A DNA stretch of 64,000 nucleotides from Parachlamydiales bacterium (GTDB taxonomy: Bacteria > Chlamydiota > Chlamydiia > Chlamydiales > Parachlamydiaceae): NCBI GenBank assembly GCA_020051075.1, contig JAGVJP010000005.1, positions 18,663 to 82,662 on the forward strand, in the 5' to 3' direction. The notes under the pieces are model-generated. The model was not told the DNA's origin, did no database searches, and saw nothing but the letters and a program-made list of their open reading frames with translations. Within the stretch, counting starts at the first letter, position 1. Every line of letters starts with the position of its first letter. Both the position numbers and the translations under genes were made by a program. This document shows positions 18,213 through 27,546 of this stretch, in pieces.

Positions 18213-18242
18213 TTGACAAACATTAGGATCAAACTTTATTTT
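18213..18242 (+). promoter_or_regulatory. Probable sigma-70-type promoter of dnaN
   Basis: TTGACA (18213-18218), an 18-base spacer, then TATTTT (18237-18242), 26 bases before the dnaN ATG. The -35 matches the consensus fully and the -10 in four positions. It lies just outside the family A element. Confidence 0.55.
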
Positions 18243-18268
18243 CTTTGTTTTTTATAGGGGAAGGGGTG

Positions 18269-19399
18269 ATGAAATTTACGATCTCAACACATGAGCTCAA
18301 CAGCTTAGTCAATAAAATCCAGACCGTCGTCCCTCTCAAACCGACGATTCCAATTCTCTCCAACTTGTACATTGAAGCGAGCAACGATGAGCTGATTTTG
18401 ATGGCGACCGATCTCGTTGTTGGAATCCGCTGCTTTACAAATGCGCAAATACACGAAGAGGGATCGACAACGTTGCCTGCAAAGAAATTTGCTCAACTCA
18501 TCCGTGAATTAACGACAGCGCGAGTCGAAATATCGTCTAATGCCAACCAAGTGACGACAATCATTGCAGGAACTTCCCGTTTTAAACTCAACGGAATGAG
18601 CCGTGAAGAATTCCCGATCATCTCTAACCTCAACGATGCATACTCATTTCAAATGAACCAAAAACAGCTCAAAAACATCCTCTACGACGCCGCCTTTGCT
18701 GTCTCAAGAGATGATAGCCGCTACGTGCTGACAGGGATTCTCATGGAGATAAGCCAGGGAAAAATCCGCCTCGTCGGGACTGACGGCAAACGATTAGCTC
18801 TGACACAATCAGATGTAGCACTGGACCCTTCCTTTGCCAATCGCTCAGTGCTCCCCTTGAAGTCTGTCGAAGAGCTGCTCAAAACCTTGGGTGATGAGGG
18901 AGAGGTGAAAGTATCCATTTTGTCTGATAAAGTTGCTTTTGAGTCAGATCAAACTCTTCTCTTAACAAAATTGATCTCCGCCGAATACCCAGATTATGAA
19001 CAAGTCATCCCAAAACAAACCAACGTCTCAGTGACACTCCATCGCGAAGAGTTGATCTCTCTCCTCCGCCAAGTCTCGCTTTTCACCGTCGCTGACTCAA
19101 ACCAATCTTCCATTCGTTTTAATTTGAGCGACGGAGAATTGAAACTATTGGGCAATAGCATGGAAGTAGGCGAGGGGGCTGTCGCCATGCCAGTCAATTA
19201 CCATGGAGAGAAGATTGAAGTCGCCCTTAACCCCAATTCTTTAGTTGATATCTTGCGCCATTGTCGGGAAGAAACCGTTTTATTCAGCTTAATCGACGCT
19301 TATAATCCCGTCATCCTCACAGACGGTGAACAACCTGCAGTCATGGAAAGCACTTCGCCATTTTTTGTCATCATGCCTATGCGCTTGACAGAAGATTAG
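18269..19399 (+). CDS. dnaN: DNA polymerase III beta subunit (sliding clamp)
   Basis: 376 residues from ATG 18269, preceded by AAGGGG; the frame opens 8 codons earlier. It forms the ring clamp that tethers the replicative polymerase. Three clamp subdomains of about 120 residues are recognisable, including LPAKKFAQLIREL, the RYVLTGILMEI stretch of domain 2 and the C-terminal PVILTDGE...VIMPMRL, which forms the partner-binding pocket. recF begins 8 bases after the stop, the classical dnaN-recF pair. Confidence 0.97.
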   Translation: MKFTISTHELNSLVNKIQTVVPLKPTIPILSNLYIEASNDELILMATDLVVGIRCFTNAQIHEEGSTTLPAKKFAQLIRELTTARVEISSNANQVTTIIAGTSRFKLNGMSREEFPIISNLNDAYSFQMNQKQLKNILYDAAFAVSRDDSRYVLTGILMEISQGKIRLVGTDGKRLALTQSDVALDPSFANRSVLPLKSVEELLKTLGDEGEVKVSILSDKVAFESDQTLLLTKLISAEYPDYEQVIPKQTNVSVTLHREELISLLRQVSLFTVADSNQSSIRFNLSDGELKLLGNSMEVGEGAVAMPVNYHGEKIEVALNPNSLVDILRHCREETVLFSLIDAYNPVILTDGEQPAVMESTSPFFVIMPMRLTED

Positions 19400-19407
19400 C
19401 CATTTCT

Positions 19408-20490
19408 ATGCATGTTAAGTCTCTTTACTTAAAGCAATTTCGTCATTTTAGTGAAGTCCATCTTGAGTTTACTCCTCATCTAAACCTTATCTGCGGCCCT
19501 AACGCACAAGGAAAAACCACCCTTTTAGAAGCCATCCGCATGCTGATGATTGGAAAGTCTTTCCGTCCTGGACAACAGAAAGACCTCATTAAAATCGGAA
19601 GCGATTTTTGCTATATCGAAGCAAATATTTGCAAATATGGGGTCGATCAAAACCTACGTATGGGGAACTCCATCCAAGAGCGGAAAATCTTTCACAACTC
19701 TACTCCTCTGAACAGCATCTCTGATCTTATTGGAATTATTTACGGTGTTGTGATGACTCCTGACGATGCCTCTCTCGTCAAAGGAAGTCCTCAAGAAAGG
19801 AGAAAGTTTCTCGACATCCAAATTGCTCAATCAGATCCGCTCTATGTGCACCACTTGATGCGATATGGGAGGGCGATGCAGCACCGAAATGCATTGCTTA
19901 AACAAAAAGTTTATGCAGCGATTGAAAACTGGGAATATGAAATGGCTCACGCTGGCGCATACATTCATACAAAGCGAAAAAAACTCATCTCAGGTCTCAA
20001 AGTCGTCTGCCAAGAGTTCTATTCCTATCTCACCGACGAAGTCGAATTATTCGACATCGAATACAAATCAAGTGCAAACCGTGTTGAAGATGAACCCGCT
20101 GTAAAAGAATTTTATATCAAACAATTTCATAAAAATCGAGAAAGGGAGTCGTTTATAGGCTACACCCTTGTTGGACCGCATAAAGACGATTTGTGGATTG
20201 GCATCGGCGGACAAGATATCCGCTACTATGCCAGTGAAGGACAGCAGCGGAGCTCAGTCACAGCACTTCATGTCGGCGAATGGAAACTGCTGCGCGAACA
20301 ATGCGACGAACTCCCCATTCTGATGATTGACGACGTGGGGATCAGCTTAGATCGCAGAAGGCGCCAACGGCTGTTGGATCAGCTTGTGTCGATGGGACAG
20401 GTGTTTTTGACAACCACCGATGAAGCCCTTCTATCAGACTACCGCGGTCCAAACACGACGATTAGATTGCCGTCTTATGATACCGCTTGA
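19408..20490 (+). CDS. recF: DNA replication and repair protein RecF
   Basis: 360 residues. It is an SMC-like ATPase that loads RecA at single-strand gaps. Walker A is GPNAQGKTTLLEAI (~30-43), the signature lies in the YYASEGQQRSS segment, and Walker B in ELPILMIDDVGISLD. Length is normal. It follows dnaN closely. A 39-codon frame overlaps its last codons in +1. Confidence 0.96.
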   Translation: MHVKSLYLKQFRHFSEVHLEFTPHLNLICGPNAQGKTTLLEAIRMLMIGKSFRPGQQKDLIKIGSDFCYIEANICKYGVDQNLRMGNSIQERKIFHNSTPLNSISDLIGIIYGVVMTPDDASLVKGSPQERRKFLDIQIAQSDPLYVHHLMRYGRAMQHRNALLKQKVYAAIENWEYEMAHAGAYIHTKRKKLISGLKVVCQEFYSYLTDEVELFDIEYKSSANRVEDEPAVKEFYIKQFHKNRERESFIGYTLVGPHKDDLWIGIGGQDIRYYASEGQQRSSVTALHVGEWKLLREQCDELPILMIDDVGISLDRRRRQRLLDQLVSMGQVFLTTTDEALLSDYRGPNTTIRLPSYDTA

Positions 20491-20596
20491 TCCTCTAGAC
20501 CCTGCAGAAGGACTGAGGATGGCTCGTTTGAAAAAGCAAATCGCTATCGCTAAAGAATTGCTATTCAATCCAAGCAAGAGGCAACGAAACTTATGA
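20477..20596 (+). CDS. Possible 39-residue peptide overlapping recF end
   Basis: An ATG frame starting inside the last codons of recF (14-base overlap) encodes a 39-residue peptide, MIPLDPLDPAEG..., with a basic helical middle (RMARLKKQIAIAKELLF) and RQRNL at the end. The overlap could allow re-initiation. No family is recognised and no distinct SD is visible, so it may be chance; the rest of the gap (20597-20682) holds nothing clear. Confidence 0.25.
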   Translation: MIPLDPLDPAEGLRMARLKKQIAIAKELLFNPSKRQRNL

Positions 20597-20682
20597 CCGA
20601 GTCCTCTCTCTCTGCTCTTGCAAAATAAGGGTGAAGCAAGATAGAATTCCGTTTCCTTTTACCCATATCAAGTAGAAAAATC

Positions 20683-22017
20683 ATGAGACAACTCAAAACT
20701 TTTTATGTTAAAACCTACGGCTGCCAAATGAACGAACTCGACTCTGAGATCATGGTCGGTTTGCTAGAAAGACGGGGTCTTGCCAGATGCCAAGATGAGA
20801 CGGATGCTGACCTCCTCCTTTTTAATACCTGTTCGATTCGAGACTTAGCCGAACGAAAAGTGATGGGGAAATTAGGCCTGCTTGGACGGACGAGTAAAAG
20901 AGAAGCGATCATCGGCGTCACTGGCTGCATGGCTAATGCTAAAAAAGAGAGCCTCTTCCAGAAACTCCCCCATATTGACTTTGTTCTAGGGACGAATAAT
21001 ATTCATGATCTCAACCATGTCCTCGATGAGGTGTTGGCAACAGGTAAACAAACTGTAAAAACCGATGACCATTTCGCCTTCGAATTGGATTATCTCAATG
21101 CAAAACGGGAAGACAAAGTCAAAGCTTATGTTTCCATCATTAGAGGATGCGATAAATTCTGCACCTACTGCGTCGTCCCCTACACAAGAGGTCCTGAAGT
21201 ATCCCGCACTCCTGAAAGCATACTCGAAGAGTGCCGCCACCTTGTCCAACAAGGTTATAAAGAGATTACTCTTCTTGGACAAAACGTCAATAGTTACGGC
21301 AAAGACCAACCAAGCTGGAATTGCCTTTTCCACGATCTCTTGTATCAAATTGACAAGATCCCCGGAATAGAAAGGGTCCGTTTTATGACTAGCCACCCTG
21401 TCGACATCACGCGTGAGCTGATGGAGGCAATCAGAGACCTGAAAAGTTTATGCGAATTCGTCCACTTTCCCCTTCAAGCGGGGTCAAACCGCGTATTAAG
21501 GAAAATGCATCGAATCTATACCGTCGAAGCCTACTTAGAAAAAGTGCAGATGCTTCGAGAACTTGTGCCTAATGTCGCTTTAGGAACTGACATCATCGTC
21601 GGCTTTCCCACTGAAACTGAAGAAGAATTTCAAGAAACTTATCAACAGTTAAAAGAGATCGAATATTCTGTGGCTTTTCTGTTTGCATACAGCCCCCGTA
21701 AAGGAACTCCAGCAATGCGCTGGCGAGATGACATCCCTGAAGAGGTCAAACAGCAGCGGCTTCAACGTCTGATGCTCCTGCAAGACGAAATCTATGCCAA
21801 ACAGCGGGGAAGTCTCTTGGGGCAGACTGTAGAAGTGCTTGTAGAAAAGAGAAGTTTTAAAGACAACCGTTTTCTTAAAGGGCGGACTCGCTGCTGGAAA
21901 AACGTCTTGTTTGAAGGGGAAGATGACCTCATTGGCACTCTACAACAAGTGGAAATCCATAGTTTCAGCCACCAAACCCTGCTTGGAAAGCAATCAGCGA
22001 AAACTTGTGCAGCCTAA
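20683..22017 (+). CDS. miaB: tRNA-2-methylthio-N6-isopentenyladenosine synthase
   Basis: 444 residues, radical-SAM methylthiotransferase acting on A37 of UNN-decoding tRNAs after MiaA. The N-terminal cluster cysteines are in TYGCQMNELDSE, LFNTCSIR and GVTGCMA. The radical-SAM motif CDKFCTYC is at ~156-163, followed by VPYTRGPEVSR and GQNVNSYG, and a C-terminal TRAM-like segment (GQTVEVLVEKRS). MiaB is favoured over MtaB/RimO by the QMNELDSE and GQNVNSYG blocks. Its 3' end is overlapped on the other strand by a small gene. Confidence 0.95.
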   Translation: MRQLKTFYVKTYGCQMNELDSEIMVGLLERRGLARCQDETDADLLLFNTCSIRDLAERKVMGKLGLLGRTSKREAIIGVTGCMANAKKESLFQKLPHIDFVLGTNNIHDLNHVLDEVLATGKQTVKTDDHFAFELDYLNAKREDKVKAYVSIIRGCDKFCTYCVVPYTRGPEVSRTPESILEECRHLVQQGYKEITLLGQNVNSYGKDQPSWNCLFHDLLYQIDKIPGIERVRFMTSHPVDITRELMEAIRDLKSLCEFVHFPLQAGSNRVLRKMHRIYTVEAYLEKVQMLRELVPNVALGTDIIVGFPTETEEEFQETYQQLKEIEYSVAFLFAYSPRKGTPAMRWRDDIPEEVKQQRLQRLMLLQDEIYAKQRGSLLGQTVEVLVEKRSFKDNRFLKGRTRCWKNVLFEGEDDLIGTLQQVEIHSFSHQTLLGKQSAKTCAA

Positions 22018-22384
22018 AAAACGTAAAAGAGCGCAATCCCGCAAAGGAATTGCGCTTTCCCTTCAGGGAAGAAGGTCTCGATAAAGGCCTCTCAGAATAA
22101 TAATACAGATCTGAAGCAATTTTTTCTTTGATGACAGCAAGTCCCATTCCCCATTCCCCAACTCCAGGTGCTGCTTTTCCTAAATAGACTGTTGGAAGCC
22201 GATCTTCCCCATGTAATTCATGATATTTGCTCTTAAAATTGGCTCCCGGAAGATTCTGAAAAGTATCCATAGGCGCGAGGTGGATATTCTCCAGGTAAAT
22301 TCTCGTTAACCGATGTTGTTGAAGTGGAATAACTCCCATTTGTTGATGGTGTTGTGGCGCAACACCATTAACTTGATCAAACAT
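21965..22384 (-). CDS. Hypothetical small protein overlapping miaB
   Basis: 139 residues as open, starting at ATG 22384 with AGGAG upstream. The first ~110 residues look protein-like (HLAPMDTFQNLPGANF, PTVYLGKAAPGVGEWGMG). The C-terminal ~30 residues run through a hairpin at 22026-22058 and then into miaB antisense, so the original stop may have been lost and the end may be non-native. No family recognised. No signal peptide. Confidence 0.5.
   Translation of the reverse strand: MFDQVNGVAPQHHQQMGVIPLQQHRLTRIYLENIHLAPMDTFQNLPGANFKSKYHELHGEDRLPTVYLGKAAPGVGEWGMGLAVIKEKIASDLYYYSERPLSRPSSLKGKRNSFAGLRSFTFFRLHKFSLIAFQAGFGG
22026..22058. terminator. Hairpin downstream of miaB
   Basis: GCGCAATCC (22031-22039) pairs with GGAATTGCGC (22046-22055, one bulged A) around a six-base loop, with a flanking A-run on the left and T-run on the right. 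On the minus strand the sequence after the stem ends in TTTTACGTTTTTT, which suits a terminator for the minus-strand gene; on the plus strand it directly follows the miaB stop. It probably works in both directions. Confidence 0.6.
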
Positions 22385-23019
22385 AACTAACTCCTCTACT
22401 TGATTTGTTGTAAAAAAACCTCAATTTTTCCCAAAACAGCTCTGGAAATTGAGTGAATCTAAAATGGACAAATATGGGCGAGAATGGAAGGATATGGACT
22501 TTTCTCTCCTCTTTAAATTAATTTTTTAGTACCATTAATAACAGAGTTCTTGCAGATCTCATGATCTTCAGAGAGCTCATAAACTATTCCTGTAGAAAGA
22601 TGGACAATAGAGGGACCGAATAAGTCCATAGCATCCATTAAAACAACCATCTACCCACTTGAATAGTTATAAAAAATTTTTTGATAACACACAAAGATAT
22701 TACTGTCTATGACGAGATAGATTTTATTTCATTAAATAACGCAAATTTTTTGTATTAAATAAGTTAGAACACAACAATTCAATCATTTTAATAAAATTGA
22801 GACCAGGTATGGCAGAGAAATTCACACAAAGCCAAACATGCAGAAAGTGAGATGGATATACAAGAAAATATTTTAATGAAAATAAAACTTGCAAATTTTA
22901 CCATAAAATTGGTATAGTTGATGAAAAAGAACTGAATCCAAAGACAGCAAGCAGCGCGACAACTTGTAAATGGTTTACTCAAATTCGTGGATTTTAGGCC
23001 AAGTTGAAAGGAAGACAAA
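22385..23019. other. AT-rich gap with repeat remnant
   Basis: 635 bases without a confident gene. It contains a degenerate ATGGAC repeat piece (22463-22499) related to the array at the window start and a weak minus-strand 45-codon frame (22513-22650). The rest is AT-rich sequence in front of the M16-like gene. A minus-strand frame at 22788-23018 has no start context and is probably spurious. Confidence 0.5.
22513..22650 (-). CDS. Possible 45-residue protein
   Basis: The ATG frame on the minus strand reads MVVLMDAMDLFGPSIVHLST... and ends GTKKLI. Composition looks protein-like (IVYELSEDHEIC), but the ribosome binding site is weak and no homologue is recognised. It could be a remnant associated with the neighbouring 139-residue gene. 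Confidence 0.25.
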   Translation of the reverse strand: MVVLMDAMDLFGPSIVHLSTGIVYELSEDHEICKNSVINGTKKLI

Positions 23020-24387
23020 ATGACATTACCTTCAAGTATTTTCAGTTACATTGCAGTGTTTCTGCTCGTTTTTGCCCAAACGTCGGTCAATGAGGATGAA
23101 ATCGCTCTAACGAAAAAAATTGCAACACTCGCTGACAAAGTATACAGAGCCGAAGAACCTCACTCTCCACACAAACTTGTTGAATTCACTCTAGCAAACG
23201 GAATGCAAATCTGCCTGCAGCCCTGTGAAAAAGAAAAAAATGAATTTCATTTCCAGCTCTTTGCTCCTGGTGGCTTTACTTCGCTTCCTCCAGAAGAACG
23301 TGCTCTAGGATGGACAAGCTCTAAAGTTGCGTGGGAATCAGGCATTAATGGGCAGACAACAGACGAATTCACATTCCATTTAGTCGATCACAATGCAGCC
23401 ATGCGGATTACCACCCATATTTTTGGACGGGCCATAGAAGCCTCAGGACCTATTTCAGAACTCCCCTATTGTCTCCACATTGCAAAGCTTTTCCTATCAG
23501 AACCGCAATTCACTGAAGAAGGGTTAAAGCATGCATTAAAAAGGGCTTTGTCAACACTTGATAAGAAATCCAAGAAAGGAAACTCAAAAGGACTAAGAGA
23601 TATTTTCTTACTCACCAATATGCATAATTGGGACATCCTCCAACCTAATTCCCCAGAAGATTTTAAAGACGTTTCACTTGCCAAGATTGAATCCATTTTT
23701 AAGAAGTTATATTCCAACCCCGCTGAATTTCATTTAGCCCTTGCGGGTGATATTGACACTGAACTAGTCACGAAGCAAATCGAAGAGACATTGGGATCTT
23801 TACCCAAAACCTCTCAGTATCTCACCTCCCTTCCCCCTATTCCCCCTTTTCCTAATGGGTTGAAAAAAGAATTCTTTGGCTATAGCCGCTACCAACAAAG
23901 TTTGACAAGGTTAACCTTTCCCCTTTCAAAAGATGTCGACTTACAAACCTTAGATCTATTATGTGCCCACCTGAACCGTAAGATTAAATTACTCCTCGTG
24001 AACGCAGATTCATTAAAAAAAGAAATGACGATTAATTATGAGTTTCCATTGTTTCCTTCTTTGGATGTTTTATGGCTTGAGATTCAGTTTTCGTGTCCAA
24101 AATCTCAGATAGAGCCTTATAGCCGTCTAATTTTAAAAGCATTAGAGAAGGTTCAGAATGAGATCGAAGAGAGTGATATCGCTCTGTCGATGACAGAGCT
24201 GAAGAGGCGCCGTTCAATCCCCCTAGACCTTACTGGCGAGCTGCTTGTACTCTCGAACTATTGTAGATCTGGCAGAAACAAAGACAATCTGTATACGACA
24301 AAATATGATGAAAAAGTCATGTCGAAAAAAATCAAAGACTGTTATCCTAACGTCAGTAATTATTCGATGATCACACTGCACCCATAA
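23020..24387 (+). CDS. M16 peptidase-like protein lacking the zinc site
   Basis: 455 residues with an N-terminal signal peptide (IFSYIAVFLLVFAQTSV) and a good AAAGGAAG site. Two M16-type half-domains are suggested: FTLANGMQICLQP at ~66, followed by the region where active enzymes have HxxEH, then a LALAGDIDTELV block (~244) and the KEFFGYSRYQQ linker. The zinc motif is replaced by GWTSSKVAWESG, so this is a non-catalytic M16 relative, as in many processing-peptidase subunits. Probably periplasmic. A catalytic partner gene is not adjacent; a Nudix gene follows 21 bases later. Confidence 0.72.
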   Translation: MTLPSSIFSYIAVFLLVFAQTSVNEDEIALTKKIATLADKVYRAEEPHSPHKLVEFTLANGMQICLQPCEKEKNEFHFQLFAPGGFTSLPPEERALGWTSSKVAWESGINGQTTDEFTFHLVDHNAAMRITTHIFGRAIEASGPISELPYCLHIAKLFLSEPQFTEEGLKHALKRALSTLDKKSKKGNSKGLRDIFLLTNMHNWDILQPNSPEDFKDVSLAKIESIFKKLYSNPAEFHLALAGDIDTELVTKQIEETLGSLPKTSQYLTSLPPIPPFPNGLKKEFFGYSRYQQSLTRLTFPLSKDVDLQTLDLLCAHLNRKIKLLLVNADSLKKEMTINYEFPLFPSLDVLWLEIQFSCPKSQIEPYSRLILKALEKVQNEIEESDIALSMTELKRRRSIPLDLTGELLVLSNYCRSGRNKDNLYTTKYDEKVMSKKIKDCYPNVSNYSMITLHP

Positions 24388-24408
24388 CTCTCTGAGAGCA
24401 TATTTTTT

Positions 24409-24900
24409 ATGCCCCTTTTGCCAGCCGCGATAGGCATTATCTTGACACATGACAAGTCGGAGGTATTATTGGTGAAACGTCGTGATCTCCCAATCTGGGT
24501 CCTCCCTGGAGGGGGGATAGAGTGTGGTGAATCTCCTCAGGAAGCGCTCATCCGTGAAGTTGAAGAAGAGACGGGGTTGATTGTAAGCATTCAACGACAC
24601 TGTGCAGAGTACACTCCAATCAATCGACTCTCCACACAGACTTCGATTTTTTTGTGTTCACCCTTATCTGGGACTTTATCTTTATCTTCCGAGACCGATG
24701 CGATCGCTTATCATCCCCTCAACAATCTTCCCCCTTCTCTCTTTCATTTACATGCTCACTGGTTACAGGAATCTCTTTCAAGTGAAGCGCTCATTCAGCG
24801 GCGGCTCACAGAGGTTTCCTATGCAGCGTTGATAAGTTATTGTTGTCAGCACCCATGGCAAGTTCTCCGTTTCGCTTGGACGAGGTTTTTTAAAGGATGA
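24409..24900 (+). CDS. Nudix hydrolase
   Basis: 163 residues. A perfect Nudix box (G-x5-E-x7-REVEEETGL) covers residues ~36-58. It hydrolyses a nucleoside diphosphate linked to another group; the substrate cannot be deduced. The N-terminal AIGIILTHDKSEVLLVKR strand and PIWVLPGGGIE are typical. Its stop overlaps the next start (ATGA), so it is probably co-translated with the FtsB/DivIC-like protein. Confidence 0.9.
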   Translation: MPLLPAAIGIILTHDKSEVLLVKRRDLPIWVLPGGGIECGESPQEALIREVEEETGLIVSIQRHCAEYTPINRLSTQTSIFLCSPLSGTLSLSSETDAIAYHPLNNLPPSLFHLHAHWLQESLSSEALIQRRLTEVSYAALISYCCQHPWQVLRFAWTRFFKG

Positions 24901-25199
24901 ACGCTTTACATAAACTTGCAAACCAAGTTTTTTTTCATTTTTGGTGGGTCATCGCCTTCATCATTGCCTGTTCTATTCTATTCGAACAGAGTTTGAAAGA
25001 AAAAAGCCATATTTACCAAGAACTTACAGAACAGCTTACACAATTGCAGAAAGCCAAAGCAGAGGCAATCGTGCAGCAGCATGACTTGTTATTGCAGATC
25101 AATAGCCAAAATGACCCTGCCTGGATTGAATTGACGTTGATTAGAGAATTGGGGTTGATCCCAGAGGGGCAACAAAAAATCTATTTCTATCCAGATTGA
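24897..25199 (+). CDS. FtsB/DivIC-like septum protein candidate
   Basis: 100 residues. A single transmembrane helix at ~13-30 (FFHFWWVIAFIIACSILF) is followed by a heptad-patterned coiled coil (~34-75) and a short conserved-looking tail LIRELGLIPEGQQKIYF. This architecture and the tail (RELGLI..G) match the FtsB/DivIC/FtsL group of division proteins. The family is weakly conserved, so the call is tentative. It overlaps the Nudix gene by 4 bases and is followed by a family A element. Confidence 0.5.
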   Translation: MNALHKLANQVFFHFWWVIAFIIACSILFEQSLKEKSHIYQELTEQLTQLQKAKAEAIVQQHDLLLQINSQNDPAWIELTLIRELGLIPEGQQKIYFYPD

Positions 25200-25231
25200 A
25201 ATTCAAACAACTCCACACCCTCATTCAAGAT

Positions 25232-25462
25232 GAACAGGATAGACAAAAAGAGACAAAACAGGATAAGCAGGATCGCAAGCGGCAGGATAGGCAAGATAGT
25301 AAGAAAATTCAAGTAAACATCATTATCATTCCTATCCTCCCCATCCTGTAACATTGACAGGATGGGAAAGATGAAAGGCATTGTATCCATTTTGATCACT
25401 GAGAACTTTCTCTATCCTGCCTATCTTGCCGCGAAGCGATCTTGCATATCCTGTTCATCTTG
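25232..25462. repeat. Family A inverted-repeat element, copy 3, with nested hairpin
   Basis: Arms lie at about 25232-25302 and 25412-25462. The left core is diverged (ATCGCAAGCGGC instead of ATCGCTTCGCGGC) while the right has the full core. The loop holds a family B hairpin at 25330-25374 (CCATCCTGT...ACAGGATGG). It lies between the convergent FtsB-like and cysteine desulfurase genes. Confidence 0.85.
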
Positions 25463-25523
25463 TTTAATAGGAAAGGCTTGGTCAGTATGGCTTTTTGGTA
25501 TGAGAGAGGATATTAGTTCTCAT

Positions 25524-26645
25524 TCAGGAAGAGCATAGCCGTTGGATGATATGCACAGCTTGGATGACATCCTCCTCGGTCGTCATTCTTCCTAGAGAAA
25601 AGCGAATCGCTGAACGGGCTCTCTGAAGAGACAACCCCATGCCCAGCAAAATGCGAGAAGGTTCCAATGCCCCAGATGAGCATGCTGAGCCGTGACTGGC
25701 AGAGAGGCCTTGCATATCTAGATTCATCAACAACGTCTCACCATCAGTGCGAAGAAAAGATAGGTTCGAGGTGTTGCATAGGCGGGGTCCTTGGCCATTG
25801 ACAACGGTATCAGGAACACGTGATAACACTTCTTGTTCGAATCGATCGCGCAGTTTTCTGATCTGTTCAAGGGACTCTTGTTCAGAAGGCAGCAGAGAGA
25901 CAGCGTGGGCTAAAGCGGCGATGCCTGGAAGATTTTCTGTGCCTGGCCGTCGTTGAAATTCTTGTCCCCCTCCATGGAATAGTGGGGTCAACTTTAGAGA
26001 ATGTCTGCAAACACAGAAACCGACTCCTTTAGGGCCATAAATCTTATGACCGCTAAAAAACATCGCTGACACGCCGGAAGGCAACGAGATCGGCTCTTTC
26101 CCTAACCAAGCAACGCCATCGACAATCAAAGGGATGGCCGCTTTCTCGGCGATAGAGGCTATCTTTGGGATATCTGTCAGCACCCCGGTCTCATTATTAG
26201 CTGCCATCAATGCAATCAGCCGCGTATTGGGCTGAATCGCCCTTTCGACATCATCAGGAGAGACAGCACCCCATTCCCCTGTCGGCAAAAATGAGACTGC
26301 CCCCCCTCTTTTTTCCCAAGCTTTCAGATTTTGATAGACGGAAGCATGTTCTGCAACTGAAGAGATAGCATGCGCTGAGGTTTCTTTTTGCAAAAGCCCT
26401 TGGATAAGAAGAGCGGCTCCTTCGGTCCCGCCTGAGGTGAATATCACTTCATAAGGCTTAACACGAAAAATATCTGCGATGAGTTGATGACATTGATCAA
26501 GAAGGCGCTTAGCGCGCTTCCCTTCACAATGGATGCTTGAGGGGTTGCCGAGATTATCTTCTAGGGCTTTAACATAGGCTGTTAACACTCGCGGATCCAT
26601 TGGTGTTCCAGCATTGTAGTCTAGATAAATCCTATTCACGTTCAC
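25524..26645 (-). CDS. Cysteine desulfurase (NifS/IscS family)
   Basis: 373 residues. PLP enzyme that releases sulfur from cysteine for Fe-S cluster and thio-cofactor assembly. YLDYNAGTPMDP start, SGGTEGAALLI, AEHASVYQNLKAW (His stacking on PLP), FSGHKIYGPKGVG with the Schiff-base Lys, and SACSSGALEPS holding the sulfur-accepting Cys are all seen. The GTG start abuts the PP2C stop; a second GTG two codons later has a slightly better SD spacing. In Chlamydia the same pair (NifS next to PP2C) occurs as I recall. Confidence 0.93.
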   Translation of the reverse strand: MNVNRIYLDYNAGTPMDPRVLTAYVKALEDNLGNPSSIHCEGKRAKRLLDQCHQLIADIFRVKPYEVIFTSGGTEGAALLIQGLLQKETSAHAISSVAEHASVYQNLKAWEKRGGAVSFLPTGEWGAVSPDDVERAIQPNTRLIALMAANNETGVLTDIPKIASIAEKAAIPLIVDGVAWLGKEPISLPSGVSAMFFSGHKIYGPKGVGFCVCRHSLKLTPLFHGGGQEFQRRPGTENLPGIAALAHAVSLLPSEQESLEQIRKLRDRFEQEVLSRVPDTVVNGQGPRLCNTSNLSFLRTDGETLLMNLDMQGLSASHGSACSSGALEPSRILLGMGLSLQRARSAIRFSLGRMTTEEDVIQAVHIIQRLCSS

Positions 26646-27407
26646 CTAAAGAGTGCTAAGAACTTTGATGATAAGAACAGTGATGTTATCGTAACCGCCT
26701 CGGCTTTTAGCAAGAGAGACCAGCTGCGCAGCTGCCTCTTCATCAGAGTATTGCAATAAGATTTTCTGAATTTCATCTTTAGAAACAAGATCGGTTAGCC
26801 CATCGCTGCACATCAGGAAGGTGTCTCCGGCAAGGAGATTGGAGCTCTTTACAACGGGATCGACAAAAAACTGCGTTCCGATAGCTTTAGTGATGACATT
26901 TTTATAATGAAACTCCTCAGCCTGCTGCTTGCTCAATTCTCCAAGATCGATGAGTTCTTGCAAAAGGGAATGATCGTGAGTGAGCTGTTCAAGGAGTTGT
27001 CCTCGAAGGCGATAGATCCGGCTATCGCCGACATGAGCATAGACAAGGCCATCGGGGTGGAGATATATACAGCATAGGGTGGTTCCCATCCCCTTCAGCC
27101 CAGCACCCTCTTGTCCTTTACGATGAACACAAGCATTAACGTCTTGGATGATCTGATAGAGGAGATTTTTGGTATTTGCGATCTCTTGTACATCTTTGAC
27201 GTGATTCTCTTGAAATAAAGCGCACAATCCATCCACAGCCATCCGAGAAGCTATTTCTCCAGCTTGATGCCCCCCCATTCCATCTGCGAGTACATAAAAT
27301 TGATCTTCAGGCAGATGCTTCCAACTATCTTCATTATTGTAACGAACGAGTCCAACATCAGAAACGGCGAAGATTGATACTTTATAAGACATTTCTTGAT
27401 AAGCCAT
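26646..27407 (-). CDS. PP2C-type serine/threonine phosphatase
   Basis: 253 residues, Stp1-like. The metal-binding motifs are VRYNNEDSW (~20-28), LADGMGGHQAGEIAS (~38-52), VGDSRIYRLR, CSDGLTDLV and GGYDNITVLII near the end. It would reverse Hanks-type kinase phosphorylation in the cytosol. ATG 27407 and an ATG five codons in are both possible starts. It lies directly upstream of the cysteine desulfurase, with no spacer. Confidence 0.93.
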   Translation of the reverse strand: MAYQEMSYKVSIFAVSDVGLVRYNNEDSWKHLPEDQFYVLADGMGGHQAGEIASRMAVDGLCALFQENHVKDVQEIANTKNLLYQIIQDVNACVHRKGQEGAGLKGMGTTLCCIYLHPDGLVYAHVGDSRIYRLRGQLLEQLTHDHSLLQELIDLGELSKQQAEEFHYKNVITKAIGTQFFVDPVVKSSNLLAGDTFLMCSDGLTDLVSKDEIQKILLQYSDEEAAAQLVSLAKSRGGYDNITVLIIKVLSTL

Positions 27408-27546
27408 AAGTTTAGATGAATATGATTAGAATCCAAGTTATACTGACACCTGTGCACGTAAGTTTACAGAAAATCTCATTTTATTGATATTCAAGTTTTT
27501 TGTAACAGTTCAGATACTCCCCTACTAACCTACACACTATCCTTAA

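Noticed and set aside
22788..23018. Minus-strand frame rich in Cys and Phe
   Set aside because: No start or ribosome site and AT-rich composition; it sits in the promoter region of the M16-like gene.
25845..25860. TTCGAATC-like T-arm motif suggesting a tRNA
   Set aside because: It falls within the cysteine desulfurase coding sequence and no cloverleaf can be built around it.
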